DNA from: Acidobacteriota bacterium
GTDB lineage: Bacteria; Acidobacteriota; Polarisedimenticolia; JBFMGF01
Length of the DNA: 55,255 nucleotides
Direction of reading: 5' to 3'
NCBI GenBank assembly: GCA_040752675.1
Contig: JBFMGF010000102.1
Span: forward strand, 1-55,255
Position 1 is the stretch's first letter, and each line of letters begins with the position of its first letter. The translations under genes and the position numbers were made by a program. Below the pieces are notes generated by a model, which saw only the letters and a list, made by a program, of their open reading frames with translations, did no database searches and had not been told where the DNA came from. Below are positions 6,046 through 14,574 of this stretch, piece after piece.

Positions 6046-8166
6046 TTGAGTCAAATAAAGGAGATAAGCGTTGGTGGAAGAGTCATGTCCATCTCCACCG
6101 GAATCATGGCAAGTCAGGCCGATGGAAATGTCCTTGTCCGTTACGGTGACACTGTCGTCCTGGTGACTGTAGTTGCCGATAAGAAAGCCAGAGAAGGCGT
6201 GGACTTTCTCCCTCTTACAGTCGATTACAGGGAAAACACTTATGCTGCTGGGAAGATACCCGGAGGATTCTTCAAGAGAGAGGGAAGACCCAACGAGAAG
6301 GAAGTCCTGACCTCCCGTCTCATCGACCGACCCGTACGGCCTCTATTTCCTGAGGACTGGAACTTTGAGACACAGGTTATCGCGCTCGTTCTTTCAGCAG
6401 ACCTGGAGAACGATCCGGATGTCCTTGCCGTCACGGGAGCATCGTTTGCCCTTTCCCTATCAGACATCCCTTTCAAGGCTCCCATTGCGGCAGTCCGGGT
6501 CGGTCTTGTAAATGGCACCCTCGTCGTCAATCCAACCTACGCGCAGCTCGATGAGAGCCGTCTTGATCTCGTCATAGCCGGAACTGAAAAGGAGATCGTC
6601 ATGGCCGAGGCAGGAGCAAAGGAGGTCACAGAGCAGGAGATGATGGAAGCCATCATAGCCGGGCATCGGGAAATAGAAAACATCGTGGCCGTGCAGAAAG
6701 AAATGATGGCCGAAAGGAATGTAACCAAGAGGAGCTGCGAACGAAGAGAGATCCCGCCAGACCTTCAGGCGATGATCAATGCCAGGAAGGACGAGATAAG
6801 AGAGGCGATGCAGATTAGAGGGAAGATTGCCAGTTACAAGCGTGTGGATGAGATCTTTCAATCAATTACCTCTGACATCCCGGAAGGGGACGAGGAAAAA
6901 CTGGCCGCCGCCTCCAAAGCCTTTTCGGAGATCCAGAATGAGATCCTTAAGGAGGAAGTTCTGGTCCACGGAAAGCGGTTCGATGGAAGGAAATTTGACG
7001 AGATCCGCCCCATTCGAACAGAAGTTGGGCTCCTGCCGAGGACCCATGGTTCAGCCCTTTTCACAAGAGGGGAGACTCAAGCCCTTGTCACGGCTACGCT
7101 TGGAACCTCTGCAGATGCCCAGACCATTGACTGGCTGGAAGGGGAAGCCGAGAAGCGATTCATGTTGCATTACAACTTCCCACCCTTCTGCGTTGGTGAG
7201 GTCAAGCCTCTGAGAGGTCCAGGACGACGGGAGATCGGACACGGAGCTCTCGCCGAAAAGTCACTTCTTCCCCTTATCCCCCCGGATACTGAATTTCCAT
7301 ACACAATCAGGCTCGTATCCGACATCCTTGAATCGAACGGCTCCTCGTCGATGGCTTCGATCTGCGGAGGGTCGCTTGCTCTCATGGATGCTGGGGTCCC
7401 CGTGCGGGGAGCGGTCGCCGGCATCGCCATGGGCCTCCTCAAGGAGGGAGACAGGTTTGCCATTCTCTCCGACATCGCCGGAGCCGAGGATCATCATGGC
7501 GACATGGACTTCAAGGTTGCGGGAACGGCAAAGGGGATAACTTCTCTTCAGATGGACATCAAGATTGACGGGGTGACACCCGAAATCATGCAGAAGGCGT
7601 TCGGGCAGGCGCGTCAGGGAATTCATTTTATCCTAGGAATCATGAACAACACAATCGCCGAACCCAGGAAGAACATATCTGCCTTTGCACCAAGGATATT
7701 CACGCTGACCATCCCTAAACACAAGATTGGTGAAGTGATAGGTCCTGGAGGAAAGATGATCCGGTCCATCATCGAGAGGACAGGAGCAAAAATCGAGATC
7801 GACGATAACGGAAAAGTGGACATTGCTTCGGTGGATGAACCATCCGCTCTGAAGGCAATGGAGATCATCAAGGAAATAACGGCCGAAGCGGAGATCGGAA
7901 AGATCTACGTCGGCAAGGTTACGAGAATCGTGAACTTCGGCGCTTTCGTTGAAATACTGCCGGGTGTGGAAGGTTTGCTCCACATCTCCGAGATCGCCGA
8001 CTACAGGATCCGCGATGTCAATCAAGAACTCCACGAGGGGGATGAGGTTCTCGTGAAAGTCATCGACATCGATGGCCAGGATCGGATAAGGTTAAGCAGG
8101 AAAGCGGCTATGCGCGATAGGAAGCCTGACAGGAGAAGACCGGAACCTAATCGATTTAGATCTTGA
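6046..8166 (+). CDS. pnp: Polyribonucleotide nucleotidyltransferase (PNPase)
   Basis: Phosphorolytic 3'-to-5' exoribonuclease of RNA decay, normally a trimer. Domains in order: a first RNase PH domain (about 10-220), a helical linker, a second RNase PH domain (about 310-540) with FTRGETQAL and the GDMDFKVAG metal-site segment, a KH domain (about 553-615, IGEVIGPGGKMI) and an S1 domain (about 620-690, GKVTRIVNFGAFVEI). Length 706 compares with 711 in Escherichia coli. The start is a TTG with a good ribosome site AAGGAG nine bases upstream. It lies 303 bases after rpsO on the same strand, the classic arrangement. The last 11 bases overlap the end of the convergent Fis-type gene. Confidence 0.97.
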   Translation: MSQIKEISVGGRVMSISTGIMASQADGNVLVRYGDTVVLVTVVADKKAREGVDFLPLTVDYRENTYAAGKIPGGFFKREGRPNEKEVLTSRLIDRPVRPLFPEDWNFETQVIALVLSADLENDPDVLAVTGASFALSLSDIPFKAPIAAVRVGLVNGTLVVNPTYAQLDESRLDLVIAGTEKEIVMAEAGAKEVTEQEMMEAIIAGHREIENIVAVQKEMMAERNVTKRSCERREIPPDLQAMINARKDEIREAMQIRGKIASYKRVDEIFQSITSDIPEGDEEKLAAASKAFSEIQNEILKEEVLVHGKRFDGRKFDEIRPIRTEVGLLPRTHGSALFTRGETQALVTATLGTSADAQTIDWLEGEAEKRFMLHYNFPPFCVGEVKPLRGPGRREIGHGALAEKSLLPLIPPDTEFPYTIRLVSDILESNGSSSMASICGGSLALMDAGVPVRGAVAGIAMGLLKEGDRFAILSDIAGAEDHHGDMDFKVAGTAKGITSLQMDIKIDGVTPEIMQKAFGQARQGIHFILGIMNNTIAEPRKNISAFAPRIFTLTIPKHKIGEVIGPGGKMIRSIIERTGAKIEIDDNGKVDIASVDEPSALKAMEIIKEITAEAEIGKIYVGKVTRIVNFGAFVEILPGVEGLLHISEIADYRIRDVNQELHEGDEVLVKVIDIDGQDRIRLSRKAAMRDRKPDRRRPEPNRFRS

Positions 8167-8353
8167 GATTGCTTATTTTATTGCTGATCGTGTTCCTGTG
8201 AACGCCAAGGACTCTGGCGGCCTTGGATCTATTCCCGCTGCTTTTTTCCAAAGCGGCTGCAATGAACTTCTTCTCGAATTCCTTTTTTGCTTCTTCGAGC
8301 TTTATCCCTTTGTCTATCATTTCATGAATGAGTCTGTCGATGATTCCTTTCAT
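8156..8353 (-). CDS. Small Fis-family helix-turn-helix protein
   Basis: A 65-residue protein that is little more than a Fis/NtrC-type DNA-binding domain. The C-terminal half has FEKKFIAAALEKSSGNRSKAARVLG followed by VHRNTISNKI, the standard HTH_8 pattern. The N-terminal 25 residues form a charged amphipathic helix that may dimerise. There is no receiver or AAA+ domain. It overlaps the end of pnp by 11 bases tail to tail, and diverges from the AMMECR1 gene. Probably a nucleoid-type or local regulator; targets unknown. Confidence 0.8.
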   Translation of the reverse strand: MKGIIDRLIHEMIDKGIKLEEAKKEFEKKFIAAALEKSSGNRSKAARVLGVHRNTISNKISNLKI

Positions 8354-8471
8354 AAAAGCTTAGCCCCCTTTAAAGAAAAAATTTCTCTCTAAGATCAAAT
8401 AAAAATTTTTCAGTGATTTAAAACCGCCATAAATATACGCCATAGCAAAATTTTTTCAACTCCTTTTGTGT

Positions 8472-8477
8472 TATAAT
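8472..8477 (+). promoter_or_regulatory. Probable -10 box upstream of the AMMECR1 gene
   Basis: TATAAT stands 38 bases before the ATG at 8516 in an AT-rich divergent region (8354-8515) shared with the Fis-type gene. No good -35 hexamer is present at 16-18 bases, so this is a weak prediction. Confidence 0.35.
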
Positions 8478-8515
8478 CAGAAAAAATTTTCCATGTCGGA
8501 CGAACGCAGAGGATC

Positions 8516-9067
8516 ATGCTGAACGTAGATCAACAGAAAGAACTCCTCAGGATCGCAAGGAAGACGATCGACCTCCACCTGAAGGAGAAAAAGCGGTTCA
8601 TCTATTCCACGGAAGATGAAGCCCTGAGGAGAAATTCGGGAGCCTTTGTCTCCATTCACAGGGGAGGGCAATTGAGAGGATGCATCGGGAACATCTTCCC
8701 CGTGAAACCCCTCTATGAAACGGTCATCGATTGCGCCATCTCAGCCGCAACGGAAGACTACCGATTCGAACCCCTGAGCCTCGAAGAACTTGCAGAGAGC
8801 AGCCTGGAGATCTCTGTGCTCTCTTACCCCGAGCTGGTCAGAGACATCAATGAGATCATTATTGGAAAGCACGGGTTGATCATCACCCAGGAATATTGCA
8901 AAGGACTTTTGCTCCCCCAGGTTGCCACGGAATATCACTGGGACAGAGAAACCTTCCTCACCCATACATGCATAAAGGCCGGGCTCCCCAGAGATGCCTG
9001 GAAGAAGGGAGCCAAGATAGAAAAATTCTCGGCGGAGGTTTTTTCGGAAGAGGAGCTTAAGGGATAG
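8516..9067 (+). CDS. amrA: AmmeMemoRadiSam system protein A (AMMECR1 domain)
   Basis: A 183-residue AMMECR1-domain protein. The hallmark LRGCIG is present at residues 53-58 in the context GAFVSIHRGGQLRGCIGNI, followed by the conserved helical segment ETVIDCAISAATEDYRFEPL, and LLLPQVATEY with TCIKAGLP near the end. In many prokaryotes this domain is fused to or encoded beside a Memo-like dioxygenase and a radical SAM protein; neither is nearby here. The biochemical function of the family is unsettled. The gene is single, divergent from the Fis-type gene and convergent with the LysM gene, whose stop codon is only a few bases away. Confidence 0.88.
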   Translation: MLNVDQQKELLRIARKTIDLHLKEKKRFIYSTEDEALRRNSGAFVSIHRGGQLRGCIGNIFPVKPLYETVIDCAISAATEDYRFEPLSLEELAESSLEISVLSYPELVRDINEIIIGKHGLIITQEYCKGLLLPQVATEYHWDRETFLTHTCIKAGLPRDAWKKGAKIEKFSAEVFSEEELKG

Positions 9068-9070
9068 TCC

Positions 9071-10204
9071 TTACTTCAGCTCGACCAGGTCTCCCCTCAT
9101 GACCTCTTTCACAGAGCTCACGATCTTCCCGGTGGAATTTTCAGGCTGGACAGTCAGAACCACCATCTCTCCTAGCATGATCCTCGGGAGGTCCTTGCCA
9201 TCGGAATTTGGCCTGTATATCCTCAGATAATCTCCAGGCTTTACTCCCGCATTGTCTCCCAGGTCGATGTAGATGATATGTCCCTCACCGGTTGATTCGA
9301 TGCCATCTTTCGTGTCAATGATGAAACCAGTCGGCTTTCCTGAAAATTCCGTCTGCCATCGGTCGAAAGTGGAACCCTCAGTCATCGGTATGGGGATCTC
9401 ATGGTATGGAAGAAGTTCATTGCCCGTATTGATGTCGCTGCATGAGAAGATGATCTGGGCTGTCGCAGTTTTATCCTGAACGGCAATAACCTGGATAGTC
9501 CCTAGTCTTACGATTTCGACTCCATACAGTTTTCTCTGCTTCGGATGCTTGATCTCCCTGCTTTCCTTGATGACGAAGAACTTATCGCCCCCCTTGATCC
9601 CATCGGCATGGCCCCTGTTTATGTAAACGATGTCTCCCTCAGCCAGCCCTTCTTTCTTTACCTCCTCTCTGCCTGCAATTTTCATATCAGAAGCCTGATG
9701 CGATCTTTCGATATAGCCCGAGCAGTACATGTCGGTCATGCTTGCTACAGGATACAGAGCGGGTGCCGGTGGAGCCGGTGGAACCTCTTTCTCGGGTGGT
9801 GCTGGCGGGACCTCAGGTCTCTCCGCAACGGCAGGAGGTTTCTCTTCCTCCTTTGGCACGACTATCGGTTTGGCCGGAATGACGAGAGGATCGCCAGGAT
9901 AGATCCAGTGTGAATCGAGGATATATTTATTCTCTTCCCAGATCTGGGGCCACAGGAATGGATCGCCAAGAAATTCCTGGGCAAGGTCCCAGAGGGTATC
10001 ACCGGGCTGGATGATGTAAGCACCCTCGGCGGGCTCCGGCGGCTCCCATGGAGTCCAGTGCCCCCTCACCCACTTCCCGTGCTTTGGAGGGAAGTGAGGT
10101 TTTGGCGGATGCTCATGAATGCTCCCGGCGAATAGCAGAGGCGCAATGAGGACAAAAGCAAATCCTAAGAATATGACCGTTGCTACCCCTATCCTGATCT
10201 TCAT
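9071..10204 (-). CDS. Secreted LysM-domain protein
   Basis: Exported protein with one LysM domain, so probably peptidoglycan-bound in the periplasm. From the ATG at 10204 (GAGGAGA seven bases upstream) the first 25 residues form a signal peptide ending near LLFAGS. A His/Pro/Trp-rich segment (HPPKPHFPPKHGKW) follows, then the LysM motif YIIQPGDTLWDLAQEFLGD and its closing IYPGDPLVIP (about 63-115). A proline- and glutamate-rich linker with repeated PPAPPEKEVPPAPP follows. The C-terminal 230 residues are beta-rich, with two similar units (LAEGDIVYINRGHADGIKGGDKF and EGHIIYIDLGDNAGVKPGDYL). LysM domain plus such flagellar-assembly-T-like tails are common in uncharacterised proteins of diderm bacteria. 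Partners unknown. Confidence 0.8.
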   Translation of the reverse strand: MKIRIGVATVIFLGFAFVLIAPLLFAGSIHEHPPKPHFPPKHGKWVRGHWTPWEPPEPAEGAYIIQPGDTLWDLAQEFLGDPFLWPQIWEENKYILDSHWIYPGDPLVIPAKPIVVPKEEEKPPAVAERPEVPPAPPEKEVPPAPPAPALYPVASMTDMYCSGYIERSHQASDMKIAGREEVKKEGLAEGDIVYINRGHADGIKGGDKFFVIKESREIKHPKQRKLYGVEIVRLGTIQVIAVQDKTATAQIIFSCSDINTGNELLPYHEIPIPMTEGSTFDRWQTEFSGKPTGFIIDTKDGIESTGEGHIIYIDLGDNAGVKPGDYLRIYRPNSDGKDLPRIMLGEMVVLTVQPENSTGKIVSSVKEVMRGDLVELK

Positions 10205-10316
10205 TGTTGTCTCCTCTCTCAAAATCCTATGAAATTTTTAAACTCAATGATGAACATACAAAGGACTAAATGATAACTTATTAAATTCCAAAAAATCAAC
10301 AATTTATTTTTTATGA

Positions 10317-10868
10317 TCATCTGGACTGGTAAAAGGAGAGGGTGGTCTGCCCGTAATTTTTTCGCTTGAAACTCCTGATCCGATTCCATTCTGCCGGCAC
10401 TTCTGCCTTCTTGAGATGCTCAATGATCAGTATCCCGTTCTCCTCAAGCAGCCCTTCTCCCTCGACGATCTCCACGATTTTTCGGTAATCGGCCCCCTGA
10501 TAAGGGGGATCGGCAAAGACGATGTCGAAGGAATCCTGATGCTTCTTTATATCCCCGACAGAGCTCTCGAAGTCCCCCTTAATGATAATGGCTTTCTCCT
10601 CGAGTTTGCACTTGGTCAAGTTTTGTCTGATGAGGGACGCCACTTTCCCGTCCTTCTCGACAAAGACGGCCTTTGAGGCACCCCGGCTGAGAGCCTCGAT
10701 ACCGATCGCTCCGGAACCCGCATAGCAATCGAGGAAGGTAGCCCCTTCGAGGCGCCCGTAAAGGATGTCGAACAGGGCTTCCCTGACCTTGTCCGATGTT
10801 GGCCTGACCTCCTCTCCTTTAAGGGATTTTATCAAGGTTCCTTTCACGGTTCCGCCGATTATTCGCAT
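10317..10868 (-). CDS. rsmD: 16S rRNA (guanine(966)-N(2))-methyltransferase
   Basis: SAM-dependent Rossmann methyltransferase that modifies G966 of 16S rRNA during 30S assembly. The start MRIIGGTVKGTLI, RPTSDKVREALFDIL (21-35), the SAM-binding loop DCYAGSGAIGIEALSRGA and the catalytic motif FADPPYQ are all characteristic of RsmD. Length 183 is normal. It is a single leftward gene; the usual neighbour coaD is not present. Confidence 0.93.
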   Translation of the reverse strand: MRIIGGTVKGTLIKSLKGEEVRPTSDKVREALFDILYGRLEGATFLDCYAGSGAIGIEALSRGASKAVFVEKDGKVASLIRQNLTKCKLEEKAIIIKGDFESSVGDIKKHQDSFDIVFADPPYQGADYRKIVEIVEGEGLLEENGILIIEHLKKAEVPAEWNRIRSFKRKNYGQTTLSFYQSR

Positions 10869-11124
10869 CGAACCTCTTCAGAGTATCTTACTTTTTAAGT
10901 TAATCCCCGGAAGATCATTTTTCAACATAAAAGTAATGTCAAGCATGACGCATCAGCTATCGGAGGAGCTTCATCTGCGATCATCTTCAAAAGCTCTTAA
11001 AATGCCGGGTTGATAAATGTAATTAATTGCGGAATAATGTTCAATTAATAAATAAGGAGAGGTTTCAAAAGATTGATCGGGCGGGTGCTCTGCGCACCGG
11101 CAATGAGGAGGAGAACTGGATATT

Positions 11125-11904
11125 ATGAGGGATTTAGTGACGATGTGGAAGAGCACGAGGATGATCGTGCTGACCGCTGTCTGTGCCGCCATTTATGCTT
11201 CGGTTCTGATCCCCTTCAAGCCGATACCGATCATCCCGGGGGCCACGGAGATCAGGCCGGCCAACGCTCTTCCCGTCCTCTTCTCGTTCCTCTTCGGACC
11301 GGCAGGGGCCTGGGGTTCAGCAATTGGCAACCTTATTGGTGATACTTTCGGAACGCTCGGGCCGGGAACGATCTTCGGCTTTTTCGGCAACCTTCTGCTT
11401 GGCTATATCCCTTATAAATTCTGGACCTCCTGGAGCAGGAAGAGGCCTCTTCCAGATTCCATTCTTTCATGGATGGGGTTTATCGTCATGGTCCTGGTCA
11501 ACAGTGCGGCATGCGCCCTGATCATCGGATGGGGGCTTCACTTTATGGGACTCGTCCCCTTCATAGCCCTCGGCAACGTCATCCTCATCAATAACACAAT
11601 AGTCTCCCTTATCCTCAGCCCGATCCTCCTCTATGCCCTGTACAACAGGGTGGAAAAGTGGGGGCTCCTCTATAACGACTTGATGTCGGAAGAGGATATC
11701 TCTAAAGGGAAATTCAGGAAGATCGGAACTATCCTTGTCTCGGCAGGCGCCCTTGGCGGCATGGTTTACGGCAATGTTGTCTCGCTTGCGATCCTCGAAC
11801 AACCCCTTTTCGAATTCGCAAGTTCCTTCACCGGCCAATATGAGATCGGGGCCGGGCTTCTTCCCGCCATAGTTCTTATTATCGTCGGCCTGCTTCTGCT
11901 CTAA
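11125..11904 (+). CDS. Membrane protein resembling ECF transporter S components
   Basis: Integral membrane protein of 259 residues with about six to seven helices. The N-terminal 190 residues resemble substrate-binding (S) components of energy-coupling-factor vitamin transporters: ALPVLFSFLFGPAGAWGSAIGNLIGD and GTIFGFFGNLLLGYIPYKFW recall the conserved region of several S families, QueT among them. The C-terminal part (about 195-259) adds two helices beyond a typical S component. No ECF ATPase or T subunit is nearby, so it would rely on a shared module encoded elsewhere. The substrate cannot be told. The ribosome site GAGGAGGAG lies 11 bases before the ATG. The 256-base gap before it holds a small hairpin (GGTGC/GCACC near 11085-11099) but no riboswitch I recognise. 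Confidence 0.6.
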   Translation: MRDLVTMWKSTRMIVLTAVCAAIYASVLIPFKPIPIIPGATEIRPANALPVLFSFLFGPAGAWGSAIGNLIGDTFGTLGPGTIFGFFGNLLLGYIPYKFWTSWSRKRPLPDSILSWMGFIVMVLVNSAACALIIGWGLHFMGLVPFIALGNVILINNTIVSLILSPILLYALYNRVEKWGLLYNDLMSEEDISKGKFRKIGTILVSAGALGGMVYGNVVSLAILEQPLFEFASSFTGQYEIGAGLLPAIVLIIVGLLLL

Positions 11905-11941
11905 AATTCCCGAAAATAATTGGCTGTTAAGAGGAAGGGCA

Positions 11942-12361
11942 TTATTTGTTTTCCTGAGGGGTGGATCGGGCTCGGGTGGCAATCGTTATCCCTTCTGCTC
12001 CGGCATTTCTTGCGGTATCCATAACTGTCACGACATCTCCATGCCTGGACTTCTCATCTGCCTTGATGATTACGAACTTCTTCTCGGCCGATGCAATCGC
12101 CTCATGTAGCTTCTTTTCGAGGACAGGAACCGTGACCTGCTCCCCACCAAAATGAATCTTTCCATCCTCCGTGAGGTAGACCGTAATGTCTTCCGACCTC
12201 CTCTCGGAGATCCCAGTTGATTTCGGCAGGGAAAGTTTGAGTCCCGATGTTTCTATGAAGGTGGTAGAAACAGAGAAGAAGATTATGAGAAGAAAGACGA
12301 GATCGACGAGCGGCGATATGTCGATCCTTACGATCAGCTCTTTTCCCTCCCTGAATCTCAT
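11942..12361 (-). CDS. exbD: ExbD/TolR-type biopolymer transport protein
   Basis: Inner-membrane stator protein that, with ExbB, couples the proton gradient to TonB- or TolA-type envelope proteins. The single helix RIDISPLVDLVFLLIIFF carries the proton-channel aspartate (D20 from this start), followed by a periplasmic domain ending in GEQVTVPVLEKKL and KADEKSRHGDVVTVMD. The frame extends to a TTG at 12424, overlapping exbB by 23 bases. I prefer the ATG at 12361 because MRFREGKELIVRIDISP matches the usual short cytoplasmic N-terminus, giving 139 residues, although its ribosome site is poor. It lies directly downstream of exbB. ExbD versus TolR cannot be separated by sequence alone. Confidence 0.88.
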   Translation of the reverse strand: MRFREGKELIVRIDISPLVDLVFLLIIFFSVSTTFIETSGLKLSLPKSTGISERRSEDITVYLTEDGKIHFGGEQVTVPVLEKKLHEAIASAEKKFVIIKADEKSRHGDVVTVMDTARNAGAEGITIATRARSTPQENK

Positions 12362-12401
12362 CGTCTCGTTGTATTCCCCTTCTCTTCTCGATATCTCCCC
12401 G

Positions 12402-13019
12402 TTACTGGGGTTTCTTGTAGTCAAAAAGCTTCTTCAGGATCTCTATCGAGTTGCGTTCCAGGTCGATGACAACCTCCTCCGCCTTCTTCTGGAAGTAGTT
12501 ATAGAAGACGAGAGATGGGATGGCAATGCTCAGTCCGGCTACCGTTGTGATGAGAGCCTCATAGATCCCGGATGATAGGGCTCCCGGCTGTCCCGTGCCC
12601 ACATCGGCGATTGCCTTGAAGAGTTTCATCATTCCTGTGACAGTCCCAAGGAGACCGAGAAGCGGGGAAATGCCTACGATGGTCCCGAGCGTCGTCAGGT
12701 ACCTCTGGAGCCTTGGGACCTCGTGTCTCCCGGCATCCATGATGGCTTCCTTGGCATCTTCTCTTCCCAGATGGTGATGTTCGAGTCCTGCCTTTACGAT
12801 GTTGTTGAAAATCCCTGGATGGTTCCTGCAGACTTCGAGAGCTTTTGAGATCATGCCATCATCGATAAGAGCCGCGAGATAATCCAGGTTAGAATCCTTC
12901 AGAACGCGCGACTTCCTCAGGTTGACAAGCCTCTCTATGATGATGGCCAGAGCGGCTACCGAGCAGAGGAGGAGAGGATACATGACCACTCCGCCCTTCT
13001 GAAAGATTTCAAGAATCAT
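12402..13019 (-). CDS. exbB: ExbB/TolQ/MotA-type proton channel protein
   Basis: Three-helix inner-membrane protein forming the proton-channel pentamer around ExbD. Helix 1 (GGVVMYPLLLCSVAALAIIIER) is followed by a cytoplasmic helical domain. The conserved block TLGTIVGISPLLGLLGTVTGMM forms helix 2, and GIYEALITTVAGLSIAIPSLVFYNYF is helix 3 with the conserved EAL-TT-G-A-P pattern. Length 205 is typical for this compact subfamily. It is first in an exbB-exbD pair; a TonB-like gene lies about 10 kb to the right (22736-23806). The promoter is not obvious. Confidence 0.92.
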   Translation of the reverse strand: MILEIFQKGGVVMYPLLLCSVAALAIIIERLVNLRKSRVLKDSNLDYLAALIDDGMISKALEVCRNHPGIFNNIVKAGLEHHHLGREDAKEAIMDAGRHEVPRLQRYLTTLGTIVGISPLLGLLGTVTGMMKLFKAIADVGTGQPGALSSGIYEALITTVAGLSIAIPSLVFYNYFQKKAEEVVIDLERNSIEILKKLFDYKKPQ

Positions 13020-13095
13020 CAGGATGCCCCTTCAAAAATTGTCATCAATTCTATTACACAAAAACCGACTCCGCAATGAAAGGTGAAGTGAAGCG

Positions 13096-13124
13096 TTGAC
13101 AGAATATGAGGTAGAGAATAGACT
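13096..13124 (+). promoter_or_regulatory. Predicted sigma-70-type promoter for the MFS gene
   Basis: A perfect TTGACA (13096-13101) and TAGACT (13119-13124) are spaced by 17 bases. The predicted start is near 13131, only about six bases before the ATG at 13137, so the mRNA would have almost no leader. Confidence 0.55.
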
Positions 13125-13136
13125 TATCAAACTCAA

Positions 13137-14399
13137 ATGTTGAAGAGGATCAACAATGACAGGAAGATCATTGCAGCCACTGGAGTCTCCCATTTTCTGA
13201 TCCATTCCTACGAGTTCATCTTTCCCACCGTCCTCGTGATGGTTGGGATGGAATTCCAAATAGATTTTGCCATCCTCGGAATCCTTGCCAATATCTCATA
13301 CCTCTTCATCGGGCTGGGTTCTCTCCCTTCCGGATATTTTGCCGATAGAGTCGGCTCCCTTAACATCATGAAGATCTGTCTGCTTGGAGCCGTCATCGCG
13401 TCGGTTATAATCGGTTTCTCAAACGGCATCTATATGCTGGCGGCCGGATTAACCATTCTCGGCGCTTCTCTCAGCCTCTATCATCCCTCCGGACTATCCC
13501 TCATATCCAGACATGCAAGGGACATCGGGCATTCATTCGGCATCCATGGAGTATCCGGAAGCATGGGGCTTGCTCTTTCCCCTTTCATCGCAGGGCTCAT
13601 CGCGGCGAAGTTCGGATGGCGGGGATCTTACTTTGCCTTTGCCTTTTTAGGGATCATGGCGGTTGCTTTTCTCTTCTCATTAAGGTTGAAGGAAAAGAAT
13701 TTCAAGGAAACATGCAGTCCTGAGAAGAACGATGAGGTGAGAATTCCCGAAAGGATAAACAGGAAGGCGCTCCTCCTGACCTTTCTCCTGCAGATGCTCT
13801 GCGGGTTCTGTTACAGGGGGGTCATGACCTTCCTGCCTGCCTATATGGGTCAGAACATTTCCGGGAAGCTCACAACGCTTTTTGCACAGCATGCAGGAGT
13901 CGCCAGAGGGGGAATGGCAACGACCCTGGTCCTTCTCGTGGGGATGTTCGGACAGTACGCTGGGGGATGGCTTTCCAGAAGGGTCAGACCCGCTCTTCTC
14001 TTTGCCGTGCTCATCGGCCTTAGTCTTCCCTTCACGATGCTGATCGGGCTCTCGCATGAGTCCTGGCTGATCCTCTCAGCTTCTCTCTTTGCATTCTTCC
14101 ATTTCAGCGCCCAGCCGGTGAGCAACTCGCTCGTCGCTCACTTCACACCTTTTCGATGGCAGAGCCTTGGATTCGGGATCGGCTTCATGCTTGGCTTTGG
14201 ATTCGGTTCCTTCGCCTCTTCCTTCGCAGGATTCGTTGCTCAGACTTCAGGCATCGACCGAATCTTCATCTTCATAGGAATCTTCACTGCCCTTCCCCTC
14301 CTCATCGCGATGTTGATTCACAAGCTTAGCAAAGATGAAGTGTTCCACAAAGTCGATGAGAAACCACCACATCCAGAGGTCCTGATGAAGAGCTTCTGA
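13137..14399 (+). CDS. MFS transporter, fosmidomycin-resistance-like branch
   Basis: Inner-membrane major facilitator of 420 residues with about 12 helices. The loop after helix 2 (GYFADRVGSLNIMK) carries the MFS motif in altered form. The region GASLSLYHPSGLSLISRHARDIGHSFGIHGVSGSMG resembles the Fsr (fosmidomycin resistance) branch, where a HP motif in helix 4 is followed by a glycine-rich helix 5. A charged cytoplasmic loop (about 185-205) separates the halves. The C-terminal 30 residues are hydrophilic and His/Lys-rich. Substrate unknown. The gene stands alone between exbB (divergent) and the aldehyde dehydrogenase (convergent). Confidence 0.8.
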   Translation: MLKRINNDRKIIAATGVSHFLIHSYEFIFPTVLVMVGMEFQIDFAILGILANISYLFIGLGSLPSGYFADRVGSLNIMKICLLGAVIASVIIGFSNGIYMLAAGLTILGASLSLYHPSGLSLISRHARDIGHSFGIHGVSGSMGLALSPFIAGLIAAKFGWRGSYFAFAFLGIMAVAFLFSLRLKEKNFKETCSPEKNDEVRIPERINRKALLLTFLLQMLCGFCYRGVMTFLPAYMGQNISGKLTTLFAQHAGVARGGMATTLVLLVGMFGQYAGGWLSRRVRPALLFAVLIGLSLPFTMLIGLSHESWLILSASLFAFFHFSAQPVSNSLVAHFTPFRWQSLGFGIGFMLGFGFGSFASSFAGFVAQTSGIDRIFIFIGIFTALPLLIAMLIHKLSKDEVFHKVDEKPPHPEVLMKSF

Positions 14400-14574
14400 A
14401 CCGCATCTAGCACAACATTTCACTGTTGAGATTAAAGGGCGAAGTCAAGGAGCCACTTGAAAGATCTCTCGATGATCTTCTGATCGGCTATGGCATTTAG
14501 ATTGAAGACGATCATCTTCTTGATGCCACGGAGCCTCTCCTTGATGCCAAACTTATATTATGCGGAGGGACATG

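Noticed and set aside
11040-11124. Possible riboswitch before the ECF-type gene
   Set aside because: There is only a small GGTGC/GCACC hairpin. The conserved cores of TPP, preQ1, cobalamin and THF riboswitches are not visible.
14432-14557. 41-codon leftward open stretch after pruA, containing FNLNAIADQKIIERSFKWLL
   Set aside because: It has no start codon until codon 15 and no ribosome site. It may be a gene remnant, but there is too little to name it.
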